From: Asparagopsis taxiformis
Taxonomy: Eukaryota; Rhodophyta; Florideophyceae; Bonnemaisoniales; Bonnemaisoniaceae
Direction: 5' to 3'
NCBI GenBank assembly: GCA_030407315.1
Contig: JALQPE010002521.1
Location: 20,957-84,956, forward strand
DNA: 64,000 nt
Numbering within the stretch: position 1 is the stretch's first letter; every line of letters begins with the position of its first letter. Shown here piece by piece: positions 21,590 through 33,353 of this stretch. The position numbers and the translations under genes are program-made. A model generated the notes under the pieces. The model searched no databases and had not been told where the DNA came from. It saw only the letters and a program-made list of their open reading frames with translations.

Positions 21590-21935
21590 AGTTCAAATTA
21601 GATGAGTACACTACTGGATGAAATTCGCGCAAGTGTGTTATACGATACACTGGGTACCATACACCGTGAGGCAGTGTACACGAACCATAGTCCCGGTGTA
21701 CTTTCCGCATGATACATAGACTTCTTACCACCCGAATACATCCAATAGAAATATAGAATGTTCAATCTCCGCAAACAGGGTGCAGACACGTGGACGACTC
21801 CCAACACGCCGTATTGCCCTTCAGCATCAGTTGGAACCGGGATATGTTACAAACTCGCAGCTCTGCCTTCAATTTTAATACGCCTCCTCCCTCGTGTACA
21901 GGTGTATATTCGATTGCCGAATAAACTGTTAACAT
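21590..21935 (+). repeat. Repeat block B, copy 2
   Basis: Diverged direct copy of 11048-11400. After 21935 the two copies part, and the DIRS-like element begins about 110 bp later. Confidence 0.8.
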
Positions 21936-22049
21936 CTCACCACTACTGCCTGGGCACCAGAACTTGATATTGATATCACAGGTCATAAAGGACCAGATGA
22001 GAAGAACGCAGTTCTTTTACTGCAGGGCTGGCTGAAAATCATTCAGGCT

Positions 22050-22127
22050 CAACCCAGGGGTAGGAGTACTGTAGTCCTTCAGGTAAATTAACCTGCCAAA
22101 TGCGTGTAGCGAGAGGCCCCTGGGTTG
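22050..22127 (+). repeat. Terminal-repeat motif with 11-bp stem
   Basis: CAACCCAGGGG at 22050-22060 is the exact reverse complement of CCCCTGGGTTG at 22117-22127. Between them lies GTAGGAGTACTGTAGTCC, which recurs at 22617-22634. DIRS elements end in inverted or split direct repeats, so this may be part of that structure. Confidence 0.6.
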
Positions 22128-22610
22128 GCCTGTAAAGGAAAGAGAACATGCTAAAAGGGCTACGGGAGGGTGGGACTGAATAGAAACCGGGGTGCAGAAC
22201 AATACCTGAGGAGCGATTTGGACGCAGTTGCGTTCTTGCAATGCGCTTGTATCTTCGACAATACAAAAACCCGTGCCAGTGATCTGCAGGGTAATGACGC
22301 ATGGGTTGGCGCACACGTTTTTCACATACGTTCACCGCCGCCCCCGCCGCATGATGCGTTTTGATTGCATCCAACTTGGATAGTTTCGTTCTAATAATCT
22401 TGGTTGCATACTGTATCTGAAACGCGTATGCAGTGTCGAAAATCTGACGCACGAAAAACAAGCCGTGCCTCAGCTATCGTTTTGAAGTTAAAATATCTTA
22501 ACGTCATTTCGCTTCCGTTCAACGCCCAACACTCGATGTAAACCTCGATAAGATCATGAGTAGAACGCAGTATAACTGCCGGGTTTACGGGAAACGTTCC
22601 GGACAGCTAC

Positions 22611-22680
22611 TGGGGGGTAGGAGTTCTGTAGTCCTTCAGACCGAGAGGCCTGCCTGAGCGTGTAGCGGTAGGCCCCAATA
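22611..22680 (+). repeat. Second copy of the terminal-repeat motif
   Basis: GGGGTAGGAGTTCTGTAGTCCTTCAG is split by one substitution from the 22056 copy, and the following GCGTGTAGCG and AGGCCCC also match. Same orientation, about 560 bp apart. Confidence 0.6.
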
Positions 22681-22779
22681 CCCAACTTACTTGAGAGCAA
22701 GTGGGTTCTGCGCTGCGAGCTAAGGGCCAGTGCCCAAGTATGGGCAGCTGGGTTGATCAAAGAGTGGGACGCAATGACT

Positions 22780-24003
22780 CTAGCGACATGCGTGTTCCCA
22801 GCGCCTCTGCCTTCCACTGGACGGCTGAAATTTCTTCAGCGTCGGCGACCTTCCACGCTCCACAAGCAAACAGCACTCATTCACAGTGTCTGTGCAGGAG
22901 GTGTCAGATGCTCGGCAAGCCAAATGCCAACTACGCTTGCGAGGAGGCGTGTGAGACTGGCGCGGTGGTAGATGGTGTCGGTCAACTTGGGGCAGCTGTG
23001 CACACTGCCCTCTGCTCAGGGGCTCAGCGTTTTTATGCACGCTGGCCGTGAGATTACGGCTCCGGTGTGCGCGCAACAAGTCATTGCCAGATAGACGGGT
23101 GTAATTCCTTGGCGGGTTGTTCATACCTCGATACTCGCTCTCCTTAGCACAAACGCCCTTGGGGGCTGGAAGGGTAGGTACTTCATGGAAGGACTGGTGA
23201 CTGGAGAGAAAATCTTGAGTTGCTGTCGCAAATGAGTCGATGGTTTGTTCTTGGTGCCTGGTTAGATTGAGGTTTTGCACGATCGCGCGCCCATTCGCCA
23301 GATAATGGCGCAGTGATTGGATGCTGTCCCATCGCCCGTGGATTGCTATCGTGGTAGCTTCCATGCCGGCACAGTAGTCGTGCAAGGCGCCGCCGATGCG
23401 AGCCGAATGCGGGGTGAGATTGGCTGGGAGGCCGAAAAAGGACGCCGCTTCTTTCAGTTTACCTAGATAACGGGAGTACGAGATGGGGAATGCGCGTCCA
23501 GACGAGTCACGGTTAGTGGAGTACCTGTGCAGTAGGTCTATGACGGTTGAATTTCGGATGGCTGTGAATTGCAACGGACCGGTTTTGGCATCCTTGATGT
23601 TGACCCCAACGATAGAAGCCGAGAGATGCTTCGTTCGGGTATCCCCGCGCAGTGATATATCCTTCCATCTAAGGCGGAGGACTTCCGACGCGCGGAGGTA
23701 ACCTCCCCACGCAGTGAGAATGGCTCCTGCCACCTCGTGCTGGTTTTGGCATCTCAGGTAGTGAACTATCGCGAGTAGAAGGTGATGAGTGAGCGGAAGG
23801 GCCGCGTGCGGTGGCGCCATCTTTGCCCAACCCTTGAGCGCACGGCGGGCACGAGGTAGCTTGCGGTTGAGCTCGGGCGCGGCTATACATAGGTGCGAAA
23901 TCAAGCTGACCATTTCCTGCTTCCGACCTGCTGACGGGTCACGGAGCGCTTGATCTTGTATGTAGTCCCGCAGCTGCGAATCAAGCACGAACGGGGTCGA
24001 AGG
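22780..24003 (-). CDS. Tyrosine recombinase (DIRS/Crypton-type), split by the chromovirus
   Basis: The open frame (402 codons from a GTG at 23988, which is not a eukaryotic start) contains a full catalytic set: Arg in GGYLRASEV (residue 99), Lys in IKDAKTG, His-x2-Arg in HSARIGG (194-197), His/Trp in HGRW (217/220) and the nucleophile Tyr in LRHYL (229). The enzyme cuts and rejoins DNA for integration of circular cDNA. Reading upstream across the removed chromovirus and one GAAGG copy, the frame stays open into 49435-49540 with 'ARYTRQIHGGFQKF', which fits an N-terminal core-binding domain. The gene is thus intact apart from the insertion, at least locally. The last 100 or so codons look non-homologous. 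Confidence 0.82.
   Translation of the reverse strand, partial: PSTPFVLDSQLRDYIQDQALRDPSAGRKQEMVSLISHLCIAAPELNRKLPRARRALKGWAKMAPPHAALPLTHHLLLAIVHYLRCQNQHEVAGAILTAWGGYLRASEVLRLRWKDISLRGDTRTKHLSASIVGVNIKDAKTGPLQFTAIRNSTVIDLLHRYSTNRDSSGRAFPISYSRYLGKLKEAASFFGLPANLTPHSARIGGALHDYCAGMEATTIAIHGRWDSIQSLRHYLANGRAIVQNLNLTRHQEQTIDSFATATQDFLSSHQSFHEVPTLPAPKGVCAKESEYRGMNNPPRNYTRLSGNDLLRAHRSRNLTASVHKNAEPLSRGQCAQLPQVDRHHLPPRQSHTPPRKRSWHLACRASDTSCTDTVNECCLLVERGRSPTLKKFQPSSGRQRRWEHACR
23999..24003. repeat. Target-site duplication GAAGG, left
   Basis: GAAGG directly before the chromovirus LTR; the same five bases follow the other LTR at 49435-49439. Confidence 0.9.
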
Positions 24004-24793
24004 TGTAGGACCAGCCGGGGTGGCGATCGCTAAGGGAGTTCTAGAATTGCAGCCGTGTCAGGGCGAGGTGAACCGTAACGCGCTGGTTGAACTTGCGTTC
24101 GCGCGTCGCTCGGTCGCGCTGGCGAACGGGTGGTACAACGGCGGAACGCGTAGGGAACGATCGCAACACGGGATTCGCGGGCCGGCGCAAGCCGTGATCT
24201 CAGGGTGAGATCACCGAGTAAACTCGAGCACAACGCGATCCACACAGGGGTCGTAAATCCCTGGCCTAGTGGCGTGCGACGCAACGCGCGCTATCGCGGT
24301 GCGACGCGGTTCGACGATCGGTTTATGCGCAGCGCGCACGCGAACGTCGGCGATCGTGAGCAACCCGCACGCAACGTTTCAACGCAATCGGTCATCGCGA
24401 TTCGCTAAACGCTTAACTCGTAGCTGCGAAGATGCTGGCTGTTTATTGGTAAGGTGCGAAGCTGAACGACCATTAATAGCTAACTACTAAAGGACAGGCT
24501 GTCCTACCGTGGCCGGCCGGCGGCCGCTCGCTCGCACGCGAAAAAGGGAAATATTTGGGAAAAAGACTTTCGTCATAAAAAACCCAAAAAGGGAAATAAA
24601 GGGAAATTCGTCGAAATCGCTACACGTGGCGCCGGGTTCGCAATCGCACGCGTTCGCGCAGGTGCACCGTGGCACGTAATCGGTTCGCCACGCGTACGCT
24701 CGCTTACTAACTAACTCAGCGCGGATGCACGCGGACTCAACTCGTCGATATCGCTCAACCCGCGTTCGCGTTAGCGGCATAAAGTGCACCACA
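24004..24793 (-). repeat. 3' LTR of the chromovirus, 790 bp
   Basis: On the minus strand TGTGG...CCTACA. Matches 48645-49434 with about two substitutions (near 24392 and near 24582). It lies upstream of the plus-strand gene at 24975 and may promote it. Confidence 0.95.
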
Positions 24794-24801
24794 CTCCCCC
24801 C
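24794..24801 (-). promoter_or_regulatory. Polypurine tract of the chromovirus
   Basis: Minus-strand GGGGGGAG directly before the 3' LTR. This fixes the element's orientation as minus. Confidence 0.85.
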
Positions 24802-24974
24802 GACTAACATCACAGCGCGTCCCCGCGCGTCATCTCTTCCTGCGTATCCTTTGCCTTTTCCTTCTCTCTGTCCACTCTTCTCCTGTCGATCCTCCCCCTC
24901 TCTTTCTATCCTTCTTTCTCCTCGGTCACTCGCATTCGTTGTTTCGCTCGTCGTCGCACGCGGTCGCTTTCGCC

Positions 24975-27777
24975 ATGGCGCAGGACGGTGATACTCTCCC
25001 CAGCTGGCTGCGCGCCAGCGTTCCTTCCGGTGAAGAAGCTGCGACGCCGATACGTTCGCCATCGGCGGCTCCGCGTCCCGCTTCGCCATCTCCTATGAGC
25101 CCCGAGAGCCCATTTTATCTGTCAATGGCCCAAGCTTCGTCTGCCAGCGCGCCGGTTGCCGCGTCGTCAAGTGCGCATAACGCGGATAATGTCGGTGCGT
25201 CATCGGGTGTTGTTGCGACAGTGGATGTAACCGCTACACCCGCGGCTGGGAGTCGTGCCAACGTTGGCGTGCCTCTTCGTTCCGTACCTGCCCCTTCTTC
25301 CGTGTCGCTCCCTTCGGCCGCGCAGCGCGTCCCCGTCGCCGCTCCGCGTGCGCGTTACGACGACCCTTCTGCGTTCCGGTTCCTGCCGCGCGCGATGCCA
25401 ACTTGGTCCGAATTGAGTCGCGTCCAATATTTTCCTCGGCGTTTCCTATGGACGCGTATCGCCGATGTCAACCGCTATGCGGTATTACCTGGCCACAAGA
25501 ACGCGCAAACCGTATGGGATGCGCGACGCGAGGCGGCGTGGTGCGACTTGGCTGTACCTTCGAACCTTCCTTGCGACACTTACTTCCTGGAGGACGCGGC
25601 GGATGAGCGGTTGGTGCGTCACTTGGCGCGTCTTCGCACAATGCGCCGCGACGAGTTCGCGCATCTTGACCCCTGGGCGGCGGCGCCTAGCGCCGGTTTC
25701 TTGTTGGGCGGCGGCGTCCCCTGGAATGATGTTGAACGGGAGGGAGAAGTTAGTGAGCCTTGGTTTTTCGACGCGGGGATGCGCTCCGAGGCGCGTCGTG
25801 AATTGCGCTTGCGTCGCACGACCGGTTACTTCGTTACGCATCGCGACGTCGAATTTCGCGAGTTCCTTCTTCCCGCGCTACGACCCGCGCGACTGGCCTG
25901 ACGCTCCCGAATCGCTGTCCGTTCCCCTGCCGTGCGTCTTCCATTATGCACCATCTGTCCTTCTTGGTCTTGATGTTCCGGTCGAGACGCGTTCCTACTT
26001 CTGGGCCGTGGCGCTTAGCGAATAGGTCGTGATGGTGGCCTGCGCCTGGCTTCATGTCGCGTTCGTCGAGCGTCGTTTCGTTCGCTTGAGCGGCCGGCTC
26101 ATCGCCGGTATCGAGAGCGTTGGCGCTGCGGCGGTCGTTCGTGGCGGCACCTATTCAGTCGCGCACTTAGAAAGTCTCTTGTCGGAGCATCGCGCGTGTC
26201 CATGGGACGAGACGCCTGTCTTCGACGTGGCTCCTGGCGTGGACTTAAATGAAGGTGGCCAGTGGCTACCGTGGAGCGCGGAACGCGGCGTCGTGGATTG
26301 GGCGCATGGCGCGCTCGGAGTTCACAGGCATACGGAGATCCCTCACTTGCTATTGAAGTCGCCGCGCAACCCTTCACGTAGCGCGTTCGCGCATCTAGAA
26401 GCGGGCGACGTCGTTACCGTGGATGCTGTCTTGTCGGCGTTGTCTTCTAACGAGTTGCATGTGATGCGCGCAACGAACTCGCGGGAATATGCGCAGTACC
26501 TTGGGATGGCCGCGTTGTTGGCCGTTGAGCGCCGGCGATTCCGCGATGGGCGCTACTCGTTGTTCTCCGAAGCACCACGGGCTCCTATCGACGTTGCGCA
26601 GTTAGACGCGGCGTTGCGTGCGGAGTACGTAAAGGTGTACAACGAGTTACAAGAACTGAAGAAAGCCACTCAAGGTCAAGGCGCCGCCAACATGCCTGGC
26701 GAAGCGGGTGCAAGTGCGGCGACGGCTAGCGGCGCGGCATCGGGTTCGGCGGTTGTTGGCGAGGGTGCGGAAGCGCCCACGGCGGTGGCTGGTGACGACG
26801 CTGGTGCAGTCGCTGGTTCGTCGGTGGCAGACGGGCTACAAACTCAACTTTCTTTGGCCAAGCAGGGTCGAGATGAAGCGTTGTCGCGCGTGACGTCGGT
26901 CGCGCAAGCTCGCGACGAGGCTTTGGGGCGACTTAGCGCGGCCACCAGAGCGCTCGACGAGGCAATCAAGGCGCGCGATGATGCGTCTGAGGCACGTGAC
27001 GAAGCCGTGTCGGTCCTGCGCGAGACTCGGAAGACGTTGGCGGAATCGGAGGAGCGCGAAGCCGCGCTAAAACGCAAGGTCGACGAAGACGCTGCGCGTA
27101 TTGAGCGTATGCACGAAGACATCGGGAAGCTGCAAGGTCGTGCAGCGGCGTACAGGAAGGAGGCTGAGGGTGATCGGGCGGCGCTAGCGAACCTTCGAAC
27201 TCGCTGTGACGCTGCGGTGACTGCTCAGCAGACGGCGCAGAGTGTGCTCGTCGAAGTCGAAGCCAATTTGGAAGCAGAAAGGGGGCGGTCGTCAGCTCGT
27301 ATCGCTGCGGTGCGCGACGAATATCGCGCGCGAGAAAGGGATACCGTGCTCAAGGTTCAAGACACTATCGAACGCGCGCACCGGTTGGGTTCGGCGTTGA
27401 ACGATGTCGTTGGCTTCCTGCAGCGGTCCCCGACTGGGTCCGTGGGCGAGAAAGAGTCAGCTGGCGAAACGCAGTCCGTGAGCGAGTTGCGCGCAGAAGC
27501 GGTACGTGGCGTTGCGGGGAGCGTTGGCTCAGGACGCGGCGGTGCACGGCCCATGACGCGTTCGCGCGCGGCCGCGGCTTCGACGGGTCGCACAAGTATT
27601 CCTCCCCTTCGGATTGGCGTACATGATGGGCGCGTCGTTCGGGTGTTGAATCCCGAACGGCGACGCGGTCACCAGGCAGATACGGCTTCGAGCCGCGCTC
27701 GTTCGCGCAATACGGCGGGTAGTTCGTCAAGCCGTCACACGCGTCGAGACGATGACACGCGCGCACCCCCGTCCTGA
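24975..27777 (+). pseudogene. Antisense accessory gene of the chromovirus, coiled-coil protein
   Basis: Opposite strand to gag-pol. ATG at 24975 (GCCATGG). The frame is open to 25901, then the protein-like sequence continues one frame over from about 25860 ('RYDPRDWPDAPESL'). It meets TAG at 26023-26025 and runs on in frame to 27777. Ignoring these breaks it would be about 930 residues: an Ala/Ser/Pro-rich N-terminus, a globular middle with many Trp and Arg, an Ala/Gly-rich linker, then a coiled coil of about 200 residues ('AQARDEALGRLSAATRALDE' type heptads), and a basic Arg/Ser tail. No family is recognised. AATAAA follows at 27819. Antisense ORFs near the 3' LTR are known in some plant Gypsy elements; similarity to those is not claimed. 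Confidence 0.7.
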
Positions 27778-28620
27778 TTCTTGCTCCGTTCAGTTAGCAC
27801 GCATTACATTCTCCTTGCAATAAACTCGTCTTGTTGGTATCCACGTGTCGCCCTTCCCGCCTCTTGGTTCCTCCACTTGGTACACGCGCTGTAGTGTGAC
27901 GCTGGGGGCCGGCCGGCACTCGGCGTGCCAGATCATGAGGCACGCAAGCGTCGGTGTGCCTTCGGTAAGGACGCGCGTGTCGTGGCTCAAAGCCGTATGT
28001 GCCCGTTGTCCACGTCGCCGTTCGGGGACAACCGGATGAAGTCGGCCATCAGCACGTGCCGATATTTCCAGTATGCGTTGGGTTGCGTGTGTTGTGGAAC
28101 TTGAGAGGGGGGTGAACGGGGTGAGTTGGGGCGGCCGGTACGCCGGAGCGCGATCGTCGTAATGCGTTCGCTTCGTCGGTTCGTCGCGCGTGGTTCTCGC
28201 CGCACGGGTTAATTCCATCGCGCGTTCGCTCGCGGTCGCGTCATCGGTTCGTTGCTACGCGCCTTCGTTTTTCGCCTTCGCGTCGCCTCGCTTGCTACCT
28301 ACGTTCGTGTCTCACTATCGCATCCGCTGTTCCATGGCTAGAGCGGGGCGAAAGGGCCTTATTCGCGGGCTCCCGTGTGGGTCGCCTCTTTCTTTTTGTA
28401 GACTAGGCCTCATTCTCCGCGCTTTCGCTGAGGGGGAGATGCGCGCGTGAATGCCACTATATTCTCGGTGGAGACCGGCGTACGTCCAGGTGACTGCGTC
28501 TTTCCACCGAGTTCGAGATGCTCGCTGGAGTCTGCGCGTGTTGTCGTCCAATCAAATGACGGCAGCGAGGGACGGCTTGTCACGGTGTGGGGGTCAGTGT
28601 GGCGGCGGCGCAATCCAGGT
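27778..28620 (+). other. Non-coding part of the chromovirus before the nested insertion
   Basis: AATAAA at 27819-27824 fits the polyadenylation signal of the antisense gene. The rest is CG-rich with only short frames. Confidence 0.5.
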
Positions 28621-28653
28621 CGTCTGTGTTCTCGGAAATGGACGCGGACGTCC
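28621..28653 (+). repeat. Left terminal inverted repeat
   Basis: 33 bp matching the reverse complement of 40770-40802 with two mismatches, and matching 52066-52098 exactly. Followed by subterminal CTAGTA motifs and small palindromes of GGACGTCC type. Confidence 0.85.
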
Positions 28654-29624
28654 ACAACCTCTAGTACACCTAGTATTACTAGGCGGACGTCCATGTTCTC
28701 CAGTATTTTTGGATGTCCGCCTAGAACTGGACGTCCATGCGGTCTAGTACGTCTAGTATTACTAGGGCGACATTCAATGTTTCTAGTACCACGGATGTCC
28801 CCCCCGGGATGGCCTTCCGCCATGTCTATGTCCACCTAGGACGGGCGCCGGTTCAGAAATTCAAAAATTTCGACCCCAGAAATTTCTGCCGCCGTGCTCG
28901 ACATGGATGTCCGCATCCATCACGGCGACCACTCTATTTTTCCTTGTCGGTCGACTCCAATTTCGTCTTTAATTTTTTTCATCCTCTCGCTCACACCCCC
29001 TTCCTGTTGGTGCTCACCTCCCCCGTACTGTACCTCAAACACCCCCAATACCACTCTAGCACGCATTTTCAGATACCTATCCCCGCTTCCACGGTGCACA
29101 CCTCCATTCCATACCTACTTTTCTGCTCTACCGTACAGATTTCGTATAACCAGTCCTCATACTACCTCAGAATAGGGCAAAACACCCCCTATCTCCTCGA
29201 CCATGCTCTCCCCCATCACCTTTGAAACGTATTGTTCTTCAGTACCCTCTCTCCTCTACCCTCAACCCCTCTCCTTCGCCCTCTACACAAACTTCCCCTG
29301 CAGCTTACTCTTCCAAAACCTCTCACTCCCCATCCCGTACCCGACCTGCTCCACCCCTCCCTCCCTCAGCTGCTCCATGCCCCCACGCCATCCGCATCTT
29401 CGATACCGTATACACCACCACCACCGGCCCACGCTCCCGCACTGCGGGGTGGCTCCCCCGCCGTATCCCCAGAAACCTCCCCGCTCTGAAACACATATCA
29501 ACCCCCCACTTCGCACCCTTCCTCCCACTCCCCTCCCTCCCCAAATACAATAAACCCCTTCTTCTCCATCACATCCCCACTCACCACAGCCAGAACAGAC
29601 GCCACCCCCTCCCCTTCTTTCTCC

Positions 29625-29966
29625 TCACTTTCCTAAAACCCCTCCTCTCGGCGCCTTCAACCGCACCCTCCTACGGTCCCACCTAAACACCTCCTCCGCC
29701 CTCACTACCCCAACACCCCGCAGCGTCTCCCCAATCCCCATAATATGCTTGTCGGCACTCCTCTCCGAATCACAATCCATTCTAAACCCGCACTCCGTAC
29801 ATTTCCACCTCCCCCTGTACCATCCCAAGATTCCATCCCCCCACAGAACACATCCTCATACCACAGAAGAATTTTCTTCCTCTCATACCTCATCCTTAAA
29901 ACCTCCATCAGCTCCATGTAAATTTCGATGAAAATATTTTCTCTACTATGCAATCTCAAACATGTA
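29625..29966 (-). CDS. Possible zinc-finger-like small protein, copy 1
   Basis: On the minus strand two overlapping frames give a natural-looking sequence: 'ENIFIEIYMELMEVLRMRYE' and 'ILLWYEDVFCGGMESW', then in the neighbouring frame 'WKCTECGFRMDCDSE' and 'ADKHIMGIGETL'. CxxC with a later Cys and His resembles a zinc ribbon or finger, but it is incomplete and one frame change is needed. The opposite strand's long frames come from CT-rich composition and are not credible. The same sequence recurs at 53067-53404. Weak. Confidence 0.3.
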
Positions 29967-30084
29967 TGAGCCTATGCCTTTCCGCTTTGTCAACCCTGAA
30001 TATTGGTACTCATGTATTCATAAAATAGGGCCACCCACATCCCTATCCCGTTCTGCAAGCTTTACAAACCACTAGACGCATACT

Positions 30085-33000
30085 CCACAACTATACAACA
30101 ACACTACTCGCTATTTCAGACGACGCGGTACACAAGTAGCGTAGTGTCAACCTTCCGTGACGCCTTCCCTGATGCGTACAAGTGGGAAACAAGTCTAGAC
30201 GTATATCAGAAGTGAGTGCGGGAATTTTCGGCACAGGAGATGCTGGGCCACCAAATTGATTTTTCGGAAATTTTAGAATTTCTGGGCTGGCCAGCAATGC
30301 AATCGAGCTGGACATCCACCGGACGTCCATTTCAGGTTGGTCGCGAGAGGGTGGGGCGGGACCATGATGAAACAAGGACCAAGACCTTTCCCTGACGTGT
30401 TGAGCCTGAAATCGACCCTTCGTGAGACGCGATTTTGGCTTACAGTTGGTGCTAATAGAAGCCAGTGATAGCCCCGATCGGGGCGGCAGCCGGCTCCGGC
30501 TTACAGTTGGTGCTTACAGACGCCAGTGATAGCCCCCGATCGGGGCCGGCGGTCGGTTCCTGGGGCCGTTGTGGCCAAATTAGACACCCTGATTTGAATT
30601 AAAATTTGGGCTATTCTCAAAAACATGCACATGTGAACATGTTTTTGAGATGGGGGTGTGCCGTACGGCACAATCGACCGCCCAAATCGTTGATTTTTGC
30701 AAGATTTTTTGTGCCCGAAATTTTAGAATTTCTGGGCTGGCCAGCAGTGCATCTGAGCTGGACATCCACCGGACGTCCATTTCAGGTTGGTCGTGTGCTG
30801 CCTACATCCACGCATTGCAGAAACTAAGCCAGCGGGTTCACTACTAATACAAAGTACACGGAATATGAGTAACGTGATAGGTGAGTAGTGTTTGTGTTGA
30901 GGGAGTAAGGCGGGACCATGATGAAACAGGGAAAAAGATGTCACCCAAGCATAACTTAGGCTTCAAGCCTGGAATCGAACCTTCGTAAGACGCGATTTTG
31001 GCTTACAGTTAGTGCTTACAGAAGCCAGTGATGGCCCCGCTCGGGGCGGCGGCCGGTTCCTGGGGCCGTTGTGGCCAAATTAGACACCCTGATTTGAATT
31101 AAAATTTGGGCTATTCTCAAAAACATGCAGATGTGAACATGTTTTTGAGATGGGGGTGTGCCGTACGGCACAATCGACCTGCCCAAATCGTTGATTTTTT
31201 ACAATTTTTTGTGCCCGAAATTTTAGAATTTCTGGGCTGGCCAGCAGTGCAATCGAGCTGGACATCCACCGGACGTCCATTTCAGGTTGGTCGTGAGAGA
31301 GTGAGGCGGGACCATGATGGAACAAGGACCAAGACCTGTCCCTGGCGTATTGAGCCTGAAATTGACCCTTCGTAAGACGCGATTTTGGCTTACAGTTAGT
31401 GCTTACAGAAGCCAGTGATGGCCCCACTCGGGGCGGCGGCCGGTTCCTGGGGCCGTTGTGGCCAAATTAGACACCCTGATTTGAATTAAAATTTGGGCTA
31501 TTCTCAAAAACATGCAGATGTGAACATGTTTTTGAGATGGGGGTGTGCCGTACGGCACAATCGACCCGCCCAAATCGTTGATTTTTCACAATTTTTTCTG
31601 CCCGAAATTTTAGAATTTCTGGGCTAGCCAGCAATGTAATTAAGCCGGACATCCACCGGACGTCCATTCTGGGTTGTTCGTGTGCTGCTCACATCCACGC
31701 ATTACAGCAACCACGCAGGCGGGCCCACTGCTCATACGAAGTGCACGTAGTATGTGCAGCACGATGGATGAGTAGTGTTTGTCGTGAGAAAGTGGGGTGG
31801 GAGCATGTCGAAACAAGGACCAAAACTTTGCCCTGGCGTATTGAGCCTGAGCCTGGAATCGATCCTTCGTGAGATGTGGCTTTGCTTACAGTTGATGCTT
31901 ACAGAAGCCAGCGATGGCCCCGCTCGGGGCGTCGGATGGCTTCTTCTGGGGCCGTTGTGGCCAGATTAGACACCTTGATTTGAGTTGAATTTTGAGCCAT
32001 TCTCAAAAACATGCACATGTGAACATGTTTTTGAGATGGGGGTGTGCCGTACGGCACTTTCGACCGCCCAAATCGATGTATTTTTGCATTTTTTTCTGAC
32101 TGAAATTTTAGAATTTCTGGGCTCGCCAGCAATGCAATTGAGCTGGACATTCACCGGACGTCCATTTCAGGTTGGTCGAGTATTGCACATGGATACAGTT
32201 TTGCAGCTATTTCTCAGCCCAACATTTTAGAATTTCAGGGCTGACCAGCAATGTAACCGAGCCGGACTTCCACTGGACGTCCATTTCAAGCTAGGCGAGT
32301 GCTGCACATTTGCTCGCATCGCAGCAACTAAGCAAGTGTTGAGAGCACCGAGATGCCATGCAGACAAGAGGGAATCGGCTGCAAACGGCTTCCCTGGTCG
32401 GCGGCTGGATGTCTGGATGTGAATGGCTGCAAGCATGGAAATCTTGCTACCGCACGGCGCATACACACTGCAGCAGCACATCACTGACGCATGCGAAAGT
32501 TGGGTGCTGCAGTGCGTGGTTGTTTGTGTGTTTGTGTGTGTATGACGAACCTTGTGGTATCCCTAGGCGTGCACTGGTGCAAAAAGTTTGGACTGCCCCA
32601 TCGGTCGTACTTTGACGCATTTACATGCATCGGAGAACGACCAAGGAGGTAGAGCAGCAATCGCTGTTGGCTGAGCGTCCAAACTAGAGGGCTTTGGGCA
32701 ATGGTTCTATAGCAGTCATTTAAAGGACGCCCACCGTTGATGACTGAGATCCACGGTGTGTTTAGTATTCATGGTGTTGTCCTGCATTGGCGGACGTCGA
32801 AGACGAGTACTTCCAGTGAGCGTCCAAGGTGAACAGCTCAGCAGAGGATTATGATGTGGATGTGAAGGCATGGATGAGGCCAGCAGGAACGTTTCTGCAA
32901 GATGGGCGTGAGTGGGTAAGTGAGCGGGGAGGGGCCGCTCGGGGCGCTTGGTAGCCTCTGGGGCCGTTGTGGCCAAATTAGAATCAAGCCTATGTCCGGC

Positions 33001-33190
33001 GGACGTCCTGAATTGCTTTATTTTTTGGGCTATTCTCAAAAACATGCACATGTGAACATGTTTTTGAGATGGGGGTGTGCCGTACGGCACTTTTGACCGC
33101 CCAAATCGATGTATTTTTGCATTTTTTTCTGACTGAAATTTTAGAATTTCTGGGCTCGCCAGCAATGCAATTGCGCTGGTCATTCATCGG
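30085..33190 (+). repeat. Palindrome-rich tandem array, left arm of the foldback structure
   Basis: Five full units plus partial ones. Each full unit has, in order: stem CTCAAAAACATG / CATGTTTTTGAG around a CACATGTG-like loop, the perfect 14-mer GTGCCGTACGGCAC (30658, 31158, 31545, 32044, 33077), GAAATT-TTAG-AATTTC, GCTGGCCAGC, and TGGACATCCACCGGACGTCCA. Linker parts hold GGGGCCGTTGTGGCC and GCCCCGATCGGGGC (30471). Spacings are about 500, 390, 500 and 1030 bp. Frames read in these repeats are not genes. Confidence 0.9.
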
Positions 33191-33353
33191 ACGTCTATAT
33201 GTGCTCAAGCGATTGCTGTCTGCTTCAAATACTTGAGACATTATTGCCCCACACGACATAAAGTCCCCTAACATGCGACGCCCATCAAACATAAACAATT
33301 TCATCCTCTTACTACATTCTAGTCGCACACATACATCCATCTCCAAACAAAAA

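Larger units (their letters stand above)
22044..24003 (-). mobile_element. DIRS-like tyrosine-recombinase element, 3' part
   Basis: Holds the recombinase gene on the minus strand and two related non-coding repeats at its downstream end. It is cut at 24003 by the chromovirus. The duplicated GAAGG shows the sequence continues at 49435. Assignment to DIRS rather than Crypton rests on an RNase H-like remnant on the other side. Confidence 0.55.

Noticed and set aside
24487..25089. 200-codon minus-strand frame across the LTR boundary
   Set aside because: Runs through LTR and polypurine tract, low-complexity Arg/Glu composition; shadow of the plus-strand gene.
28980..29960. Long plus-strand frames in the CT-rich block (also at 52430-53370)
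   Set aside because: Ser/Pro/Leu/Thr low-complexity translations in all frames at once; explained by base composition.
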